Assembly (NCBI GenBank): GCA_903897985.1
Contig: CAIUDS010000719.1
Location: forward strand, 1 to 12,167
Source of the DNA: an uncultured delta proteobacterium
Lineage (GTDB): Bacteria; RBG-13-61-14; DRUE01
DNA: 12,167 bases
Direction: 5' to 3'
Each line of letters begins with the position of its first letter. The first letter of the stretch is position 1. Shown here one piece after another: positions 6,587 to 12,167 of this stretch. The translations under genes and the position numbers were made by a program. Under the pieces are notes generated by a model. The model worked only from the letters and a program-made list of their open reading frames with translations. It was not told the DNA's origin and did no database searches.

Positions 6587-7951
6587 ATGACTAAGCGGGG
6601 TTCAAAACTAATAATCGAAAAGGGTTTGGGGTTCCTCTCAAAGTTCACCAACTACGAGCGCGCGCTCCGTTATCCCTATGACGGCTGGGCCATGAACCTC
6701 GAGCGGGTCCGCACCCTGCTCGCGCATGTGGGCTCGCCGGAAAAAAGGCTCAAGGCCATCCATGTCGCCGGCACCAAGGGCAAGGGATCAACCTCCAAGA
6801 TGATCTCGTCAATCCTCACCGCGGCCGGTTACAAGGTCGGCCTCTACACCTCGCCCCACCTGCTCCGGGTCAACGAGCGGATTTCGATCGCCGAGCACAC
6901 GATCACGAACCGAGAACTGGCGGCTGCGGTCCTGGCGCTCCGGCCCGGGGTGGACGCAGTGAGAAAAAACCCGGCCCTGGGCGAGGTGACTTATTTTGAA
7001 CTGCTTACCGCGGCCGCGTTCCATTATTTTGCGGGAAAGAAAGTGGACTACACCGTGCTCGAGACCGGCCTGGGCGGAAGATATGACGCGACCAATATCT
7101 GCTCCCCGGTCCTGGCCGTGATCACCCCCATCAGCTATGACCACACCGACATCCTGGGCAAAACCCTCCCCAAGATCGCGCTCGAGAAGGCCATGATCAT
7201 CAAGCCCGGGATAAGGACCATCCTGTCGCTCCAGCCCCGGCTGGCCCGGAAGGTTTTTCAGGAACGGGCGCGCGAGGTCAAGGCCAAGCTGTTCCAGGTG
7301 GAAGACTGCTACCATTGGCATCTGGTCTCGATCAAGCCCGGCGAGATGGTGTTTGACCTGTTCGGAAAAAGGAATTTGATCATGCTCAAGACCCGGATGA
7401 TCGGGCCGCGCCAGATGATCAATGCCGCCTGCGCCGTGCTGGCCGCGGACCTGCTCGATACCCAAGCCGGGAAAATTTCTCAAGACGCGATCCGGGAGGG
7501 ACTTGAGAATGCGAACCTGGCCGCAAGGTTCCAGCAGATTGAATTCAAAGGTCGCCAGGTCATCCTCGATGGCGCCCACAACCGCGAGAGCGCCAAAGCC
7601 CTGATGGAAACCCTGGACCTGGTTTATCCGGGCCGGCGCCTGAACCTCATCGCCGGCCTGAGCCAGGACAAGGACCTCCCGGGATTCTTCTCCGAGCTCA
7701 AGGCTCGCGCCAAAAAAATCGTCATTTCCCAGGCCCAGGTCCAGCGCGCGGCTCCCCGGGAAATGTTTGAACACGCGCTCGAGGATTTTTCCGGCGAAAT
7801 CATTTTCTCGCCGGATTCCGGAAAGGCGCTCGAGGAAACCTTGTGGCGCGGCGAAAAAGACGACCTGATTGTGGTCACCGGTTCTTTTTACCTGGTGGGA
7901 GAGGCTTTGTCATGGTTGAGCAAACACGGGATCAAGATTTCGACACCATAG
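6587..7951 (+). CDS. folC: FolC, bifunctional folylpolyglutamate / dihydrofolate synthase
   Basis: This 454-residue Mur-ligase-fold enzyme adds glutamate to dihydropteroate and/or extends the polyglutamate tail of folates in the cytoplasm, using ATP. Visible motifs, in order: HVAGTKGKGSTS (59-70), the ATP P-loop; LYTSPHLLRVNERI (86-99); LETGLGGRYDATN (158-170); ISYDHTDILG (182-191); ALEKAMIIKPG (198-208), whose Lys201 is the likely carbamylated lysine; and, in the C-terminal domain, ILDGAHNRESAKAL (326-339) and VTGSFYLVGEAL (430-441). Length is normal for FolC. I prefer ATG 6587; a TTG six bases earlier (6581) is in frame and cannot be excluded, since neither has a Shine-Dalgarno site. The gene ends in TAG, which shows TAG is a working stop here. 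Its last 40 bases overlap mnmE. Whether it has both activities cannot be told from motifs. Confidence 0.94.
   Translation: MTKRGSKLIIEKGLGFLSKFTNYERALRYPYDGWAMNLERVRTLLAHVGSPEKRLKAIHVAGTKGKGSTSKMISSILTAAGYKVGLYTSPHLLRVNERISIAEHTITNRELAAAVLALRPGVDAVRKNPALGEVTYFELLTAAAFHYFAGKKVDYTVLETGLGGRYDATNICSPVLAVITPISYDHTDILGKTLPKIALEKAMIIKPGIRTILSLQPRLARKVFQERAREVKAKLFQVEDCYHWHLVSIKPGEMVFDLFGKRNLIMLKTRMIGPRQMINAACAVLAADLLDTQAGKISQDAIREGLENANLAARFQQIEFKGRQVILDGAHNRESAKALMETLDLVYPGRRLNLIAGLSQDKDLPGFFSELKARAKKIVISQAQVQRAAPREMFEHALEDFSGEIIFSPDSGKALEETLWRGEKDDLIVVTGSFYLVGEALSWLSKHGIKISTP
7897..7904 (+). promoter_or_regulatory. Shine-Dalgarno site of mnmE inside folC
   Basis: GGGAGAGG lies within the folC reading frame with a 7-base gap to ATG 7912. 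It fixes the mnmE start inside the folC 3' end and excludes the longer in-frame extension to 7843. Confidence 0.75.
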
Positions 7952-9300
7952 CCGCGATCGCGACCGCGCCGGGTCTGGCCGGGATCGGGATCGTGCGCAT
8001 AAGCGGCCCGGACGCGCTCCGGATCGCGGATGAGCTTTTTGAGGGAACGCGCAAGCCGTCCCACATGCAAGGCTTCGAGGCCGCTTACGGCTGGGTCAAG
8101 GCGAAGGGCGAAAGAATTGACGAGGCCATCGTGCTGGTCATGCGCGGGCCGAAAAGCTACACCCGGCAGGATGTGGTCGAGTTCCAATGCCACGGCGGGC
8201 CGGTGGTGCTGCGGCAAGTGATCGAGGCCGCGCTTAATGCCGGCGCCCGGCTGGCCGCGCCGGGCGAGTTCACGCAAAGGGCTTTCCTCGCCGGCCGCAT
8301 TGATCTCGCCCAGGCCGAAGCGGTCGCTTCCCTCGTTTTTGCCCAGACCGGCGCGAGCGCCTCGGCCGCGCTCCGGGGCTTGAGCGGAGAACTGGGAGGC
8401 AGGATCAAGACCATCCGCTCGGACCTGGTCGTGCTCCTGGCCGAGCTCGAGGCCGGGCTGGACTTTAGCGAGGAAGAACTCGAATTCGTGAGCCGGGAAC
8501 AAGTCCGGGAGCGGTTGGAGAATAACCTGGAACAGTTGGGCGAGTTGTCCAAAAAAGCTCAGGCCGGCATGATCCTGTCCGAGGGCATCAAGCTGGTGAT
8601 CGCGGGAAAACCCAATGTCGGCAAAAGCACGCTCATGAACGCGCTGCTCGAACGCGACCGCGTAATCGTCACGCCCATTCCCGGGACCACCCGCGATGTG
8701 GTGGAGGAATTGATCGTCATCTCCGGCGTGCCGGTCCGGCTCTCGGACACCGCCGGGATCAGGGAGCACGCCGATGAGATCGAGCGCGAGGGTGTGCGGC
8801 GCAGTCGAAAAGCCATCACCGAGGCAGACCTGATCCTGTTGATCCTCGACGCCTCGGAGCCGCTCTCCGGCAAGGATCGCAAATTGCTCAAAGAAACCAG
8901 CGGCCTCCGCCGGTTGGCGCTGCTGAATAAAATTGACCGCAAGCGCAGGCTCTCGAAAAAGGATTTGACTCGATTGGTGAACAAGGAGCCGGTTCTCGAA
9001 ATTTCGGCCAAGAAGGGGACCGGGCTGGAAAAGCTGCGGCGGAAAATCGAGGCCATGATCTGGCAGGGCGAGCTTTCCGGGGAGGATGCCCTGGTTTCGA
9101 GCCAGCGCCAACTGGAGCTGATCAAACAGGCCCGGGCTCGGCTCGAGCAGGCCCTCGAGGCGCTGGATAAAAAACTGAGCGAGGAATTCATGGCCGCGGA
9201 ACTGAGGAAAGCGATTGGAGCTTTGGGCGAACTCACGGGCGCAACGGTCAGCGACGAAATCCTGGAATTGATCTTCTCAAAGTTCTGCATTGGCAAGTAA
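7912..9300 (+). CDS. mnmE: MnmE (TrmE), tRNA U34 modification GTPase
   Basis: This 462-residue GTPase works with MnmG to build the 5-carboxymethylaminomethyl group at wobble uridine 34, using the carbon of methylene-tetrahydrofolate. The N-terminal folate-binding domain opens with DTIAAIATAPGLAGIGIVRISG (11-32) and carries APGEFTQRAFLAGRIDL (116-132). The inserted G domain has the P-loop GKPNVGKST (232-240), G2 TPIPGTTRD (254-262), G3 DTAG (279-282), G4 NKID (339-342) and G5 SAKKG (365-369). A potassium-binding Asn is present in the P-loop region as in MnmE. The C-terminus is the hallmark FCIGK with Cys459. The start is the ATG after a good Shine-Dalgarno site, giving the standard MnmE N-terminus and a 40-base overlap with folC, so translation is likely coupled. 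mnmG is not in the window. No terminator is visible after the TAA. Confidence 0.97.
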   Translation: MVEQTRDQDFDTIAAIATAPGLAGIGIVRISGPDALRIADELFEGTRKPSHMQGFEAAYGWVKAKGERIDEAIVLVMRGPKSYTRQDVVEFQCHGGPVVLRQVIEAALNAGARLAAPGEFTQRAFLAGRIDLAQAEAVASLVFAQTGASASAALRGLSGELGGRIKTIRSDLVVLLAELEAGLDFSEEELEFVSREQVRERLENNLEQLGELSKKAQAGMILSEGIKLVIAGKPNVGKSTLMNALLERDRVIVTPIPGTTRDVVEELIVISGVPVRLSDTAGIREHADEIEREGVRRSRKAITEADLILLILDASEPLSGKDRKLLKETSGLRRLALLNKIDRKRRLSKKDLTRLVNKEPVLEISAKKGTGLEKLRRKIEAMIWQGELSGEDALVSSQRQLELIKQARARLEQALEALDKKLSEEFMAAELRKAIGALGELTGATVSDEILELIFSKFCIGK

Positions 9301-9323
9301 TAAGAGATGATAAGAGGATAGGC

Positions 9324-9668
9324 AGCGCGATCAAGACCCGGACACCGTCGGACGGCTGGATCATGGGGACCGAGGCGATGCTCAAGATTCATGCGCCGTT
9401 CTGGCGCTCGCAGGAACTGAGCCTCTTGAAGGACGGCGAAACGGTCTTGAACGAAAAGGTCTTGATGATCGGCAACGGCTATAACTACGAGGCCGCGGAA
9501 GTGGGGCGCTGCTTGCGGGAGGGGTTATTGGAAAGTCCGCTCATGACCCACAAAAAAAGCCTCGAGCTCATGCAACTTCTCGACGAACTCCGCGACCAGT
9601 GGGGCCTGGCATATCCAATGGAATCGGAGAGACAACGAGAGCCTTGGCGGGCAAATGGAAGCGTTTGA
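9324..9668 (+). pseudogene. 3' remnant of a Gfo/Idh/MocA-family dehydrogenase
   Basis: This frame of 114 codons matches only the C-terminal third of a Gfo/Idh/MocA NAD(P)-dependent sugar dehydrogenase of the type that includes trans-dihydrodiol dehydrogenase-like proteins. Recognisable pieces are GWIMGTEAMLKIHAPFWR, GNGYNYEAAEVGRCLREG, LESPLMTHKKSLELMQLLDE and QWGLAYPME. The last is the normal C-terminal ending, after which about 14 extra residues run to the TGA. Similarity begins before the first ATG (9363), at roughly 9324-9340, and no Rossmann-fold half exists upstream, where mnmE ends at 9300. No Shine-Dalgarno site precedes the internal ATGs. I read it as a 5'-deleted fragment about 230 residues short, not a working small gene. 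Translation of a 101-residue product from 9363 is possible but unlikely to yield an enzyme. Confidence 0.72.
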
Positions 9669-9754
9669 TGGGCGAATTTTCCATCAGTTCCCCGCTCGGA
9701 GGCGGCGCCGTGATTCTGGCAAAAAAGTTCCTGGACTGAAAGCGATCCTGCTGT

Positions 9755-10429
9755 TCACGAAGGCCGGCCGGCAAGGTCGTTAAGGTCCCGGTTCTCGAGC
9801 ACGCGCTTCGCGCCGTCATGTTTGGCAACCTCAAGCATGGCGCGGCCGACCTGCTCGGTGGTGGTCACATATTTGGGCAGGACCGTCCTGAATAGCGGGA
9901 AGAGCGGACCCAGCACCGCATAAAAAAATTTGAGCAGCCGCGTGCGCGGCGCGCTCCCGTGCAGCGGCTGGATGAACGCCGGCCGGAACATGTATGCGGC
10001 TTTGAACGGCAGCTTGAGCAGATCGTTCTCGGTCCTGCCCTTGACCCGCGCCCACATCATCCGGCCCCGCTCGCTCGAATCCGTGCCCGCGCCGGACACA
10101 TAGATGAAGGTCATGCCCGGGTTTGGTTTGAGCAACGCTCGCGCCGCGACCATGGTGAGGTCGTAGGTAATGCGCGCATAATCCCGCTCGCTCATGCCCA
10201 CGGCGGAGACTCCGAGACAAAAAAAGCAGGCGTCATATCCCGCGAGCCGGTCCTCGATCCAGGAGAAATCGAAAAAGTTCTGGTGCAGGACTTCGCGCAG
10301 CTTTGCATGCTACTGGCCGGTTTCGCGCCGGCTGATCGCGAGCACCTGTTCCACTTCCGGGTCGAGCAGGCATTCCCGGAGCACCCCGCTCCCGACCATG
10401 CCGGTGGCGCCAAACAGGATGACCTTCAT
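9755..10429 (-). pseudogene. NAD(P)H-binding SDR-like (atypical epimerase) protein interrupted by one in-frame TAG
   Basis: Read through, this is a 224-position protein of the atypical extended-SDR / YbjT-like NAD(P)-binding group. The first 39 residues, MKVILFGATGMVGSGVLREC and on to AISRRETGQ, hold the Rossmann motif G7-A-T-G10-M-V-G13. Codon 40 (10310-10312) is TAG. The same frame then continues without any shift as HAKLREVLHQNFFDF, GYDACFFCLGVS, TFIYVSGAGTD, WARVKGRTEN and YVTTTEQVGRAML, to a natural end. No length is lost, so a single nonsense change, perhaps CAG or AAG to TAG, explains it. The ATG overlaps the stop of the acyl-CoA synthetase gene (ATGA). Possible readings are a recent null allele, a sequencing error, or stop readthrough. 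TAG ends folC here, so general reassignment is unlikely. A restart downstream would lack the cofactor site. Confidence 0.8.
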
Positions 10430-11949
10430 GCTTTTTGTTTTTCCAGATACTGGTCCAGAATTTTGCGTTTCTGAATCTTGCCGGTCGCGGTTTTGGGCAG
10501 AGCCTCCCAGAAGAACACCCGGCGCGGGCATTTGTATTTGGCGATGCGCTCCTTGCAATACTCGATCATCTCCGGCTCGGTCATGGTCGAGCCGGCTTTG
10601 GGCACAATGAACGCGCCGACTTCCTCGCCCCAGACTTTATCGGGCAGACCCACCACCGCGGCGTCCATCACCCCCGGATGCTTATACAAAACCTCTTCGA
10701 TCTCCTTGGGATAAATGTTCTCGCCGCCCCGGATGATCATTTCCTTTTTCCGACCCGAGATGAAGAAGTATCCGTCCGGGTCCTGATAGCCCAGGTCCCC
10801 AGTATGGAGCCAGCCGTTCTTCAAGGTCTCGGCCGTGGCCGCCGGGTTCCGGTAATAACCCTTCATCACATTCTCTCCCCGGACCACGATCTCGCCCACT
10901 GCGCCGTGGGCCGTCTCCTGGTCCTTATCGTCCACAATCCGCATCTCCTGTCCTTTAAGGGGCATGCCGATGGATCCGATCTTGCGCGTGCCGTCCAGCG
11001 GGTTGATCGAACTGGCGCAAGTGCCTTCGGACAAGCCGTATCCTTCCAGGATGAAGGCCTTGTATTTGCGCTCGAAGGTCTCGAACACCTCGACCGGCAT
11101 GGGCGCGGCGCCGCAGATGCAGAAGCGGAGTCGGGACAGGTCGTATTTTTCCGCGTCGGGCTGGTTATTGAGGATGGCATAAACCGTGGGCACGCCGGAG
11201 AAGGCGGTGGCTTGGTAGCGGGCGAGCCGGGCGAGGAAATCTTTGGGCGAGAAGCCCTTGGTCAGGATCATGCTGGCGCCGGCGTAGAGCGGCGCGAGCA
11301 CGGTTACGAGTTGGCCGTTGACATGGAACAGGGGCAGGATGCACATGAACCGGTCGGCCTCGGTCATCCTGGCGGCTTCCGTGATCTGCCAGGCGTTGGT
11401 CAGGTAGTTCTTATGGGTAAGCAGCACGCCCTTGGGGTAGCCGGTGGTACCGGAGGTGTAGATGATCCCGGCGATGTCTTCTTCCGCGATCGAGCGGTCC
11501 ACTTTTTTAGCCGGCTCATACAACTGTGCAAACGGCGTGGTCCCCGCCGGCGCGGTGTCCACTACCACCACTTCCTTCAGCTTCGGGCACTTCGGCCGGA
11601 TCTGGGAAACCATATCCAGGAACTCGGGCTGGGTCACCAGCAACTTGGCGTCGGAATTCTCAAGGATATATAGGGCCTCCTCCTGCTTGAACTGGGTGTT
11701 GATGGGCACCAGCACCGTCCCGGACAAGGCGCACCCGAACATCATGTAAAGGAACTCCGGCCGGTTCTGGAGCCAGATGCAGACCTTGTCGTCCTTCTCC
11801 AGTCCCTTTGCGGCCAGGCTGGACGCGATCCGTTCCGCGGTCTCCCGCAGCTTGGTATAACTGACCTGGTCCTCTTCCCAGAACAGGAAGGTCTTATTTT
11901 TGAGTTTGGCTTCCCGCTCCGTCAACAGATCCTTGATCGTCTGCTTCAT
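10426..11949 (-). CDS. Acyl-CoA synthetase (AMP-forming), fatty-acid CoA ligase type
   Basis: This 507-residue ANL-superfamily enzyme activates a carboxylic acid to an acyl-adenylate with ATP and then to the CoA thioester. Motifs in order: P-loop YTSGTTGYPKG (164-174); substrate-pocket region PLFHVNGQ (206-213); CGAAPM (279-284); YGLSEGT (304-310); TGD (383-385) with Asp385; the hinge region GRKKEMIIRGGENIYPKEIE (399-418); and PKTATGKIQK (485-494) with catalytic Lys491. Length and order fit medium/long-chain fatty-acid or related acyl-CoA ligases; the exact acid is not readable. The start is the ATG at 11949, with AGGGAGG seven bases upstream. Its TGA overlaps the ATG of the SDR gene, so the two form a coupled pair. 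A candidate promoter lies at 11996-12024. Confidence 0.93.
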   Translation of the reverse strand: MKQTIKDLLTEREAKLKNKTFLFWEEDQVSYTKLRETAERIASSLAAKGLEKDDKVCIWLQNRPEFLYMMFGCALSGTVLVPINTQFKQEEALYILENSDAKLLVTQPEFLDMVSQIRPKCPKLKEVVVVDTAPAGTTPFAQLYEPAKKVDRSIAEEDIAGIIYTSGTTGYPKGVLLTHKNYLTNAWQITEAARMTEADRFMCILPLFHVNGQLVTVLAPLYAGASMILTKGFSPKDFLARLARYQATAFSGVPTVYAILNNQPDAEKYDLSRLRFCICGAAPMPVEVFETFERKYKAFILEGYGLSEGTCASSINPLDGTRKIGSIGMPLKGQEMRIVDDKDQETAHGAVGEIVVRGENVMKGYYRNPAATAETLKNGWLHTGDLGYQDPDGYFFISGRKKEMIIRGGENIYPKEIEEVLYKHPGVMDAAVVGLPDKVWGEEVGAFIVPKAGSTMTEPEMIEYCKERIAKYKCPRRVFFWEALPKTATGKIQKRKILDQYLEKQKA

Positions 11950-11956
11950 AATCGTT

Positions 11957-11963
11957 CCTCCCT
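11957..11963 (-). promoter_or_regulatory. Shine-Dalgarno site of the acyl-CoA synthetase gene
   Basis: The minus strand reads AGGGAGG, with a 7-base gap to ATG 11949. It is one of the strongest ribosome binding sites in the window and fixes the start. Confidence 0.8.
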
Positions 11964-11995
11964 AAATGAAATTCCGTTGTTCTTGCCCGCTTTTC

Positions 11996-12024
11996 TTTTA
12001 ATCCATTTCCAGGGGTCAAGTCAA
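11996..12024 (-). promoter_or_regulatory. Candidate sigma70-type promoter of the acyl-CoA synthetase operon
   Basis: On the minus strand, TTGACT (12024-12019, 5 of 6 to TTGACA) is followed after exactly 17 bases by TTAAAA (12001-11996, a weak -10). Transcription would start about 40 bases before the ATG. The -35 is part of a TTGAC tandem (TTGACTTGAC). The weak -10 keeps confidence low. Confidence 0.35.
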
Positions 12025-12167
12025 ACGCAGGACGGAGAAAGAGATCCATGCCTTGCTCAAAATATCTGTCCCGCCCGGCGGAATTGCGAAAGGCATTCTT
12101 CGCTTGGACTTCAAAATGAATTGTTCCTGAGAGGCTGGCTTGCCATTCGTAGCTCAAGAATTTGCGA
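12025..12167. other. Unassigned right edge of the window
   Basis: The last 143 bases show no gene I can name. On the minus strand a frame enters open from the window edge and runs down into the synthetase 5' region. Its residues include SYEWQASLSG and RYFEQGMDLF, and its only start-like codon nearby is a TTG at 12157. It could be the end or a remnant of a gene lying outside the window, or chance. No tRNA, repeat or terminator is evident. Confidence 0.25.

Noticed and set aside
9668..9739. A 23-codon frame starting with ATG that overlaps the stop of the dehydrogenase remnant (TGATG) and contains SSPLGGGAVILAKKFLD.
   Set aside because: Very short, no clear Shine-Dalgarno site and no recognised family; it may be part of the decayed region but cannot be supported as a gene.
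10298..10324. A viral-type leaky stop context (UAG followed by CARYYA) at the SDR amber codon.
   Set aside because: The bases after TAG are CATGCA, which does not fit the motif, so programmed readthrough has no sequence support here.
1..12167. Searched by eye for CRISPR arrays, phage or plasmid genes, toxin-antitoxin pairs, transposase genes and defence modules.
   Set aside because: No spaced direct repeats and no recognisable motifs of such systems were found; the only mobile-element-like signal is the palindromic repeat at 6484-6543.

Overview
The window is a 12.2 kb piece of a moderately GC-rich bacterial chromosome, probably from an uncultured lineage. The gene content is mostly housekeeping: trmFO, folC, mnmE and cutA. 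A secreted GH106-like glycosidase and a Gfo/Idh/MocA remnant of a kind common in carbohydrate-degrading PVC-type and Omnitrophota-type bacteria hint at that broad affiliation, but the sequence alone does not settle the taxonomy. TrmFO and MnmE are bacterial proteins, and Shine-Dalgarno sites are present before several genes.

Layout, left to right. The 3' end of a tRNA (1-32) is followed by a short octamer repeat and a long secreted glycoside hydrolase gene (84-2684, +). A convergent cutA (2717-3082, -) sits back to back with a coupled VOC/glyoxalase-like gene and YkgJ-type cysteine-cluster gene (3176-4053, +). The YkgJ gene overlaps tail to tail with an MFS transporter, which lies 5 bp behind trmFO in a minus-strand pair (4023-6475). 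The trmFO-folC divergent spacer holds a composite palindromic repeat and a consensus -10 box. folC and mnmE then overlap by 40 bp on the plus strand (6587-9300). Beyond mnmE is a decaying zone: a 5'-deleted Gfo/Idh/MocA dehydrogenase remnant (9324-9668) and an SDR-type NAD(P)-binding gene (9755-10429, -) that is full length except for one in-frame TAG. The SDR gene is the second gene of a minus-strand operon headed by an acyl-CoA synthetase (10426-11949).

The clearest functional theme is folate and tRNA modification. FolC makes polyglutamylated folates, and TrmFO and MnmE both use methylene-tetrahydrofolate to modify tRNA (U54 and U34 respectively). The three genes lie next to one another around one divergent promoter region.

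I found no CRISPR array, phage module or obvious new defence system. The most interesting signals are the in-frame amber codon, the three-stem palindromic element with complementary loops between trmFO and folC, and the folate/tRNA gene grouping.
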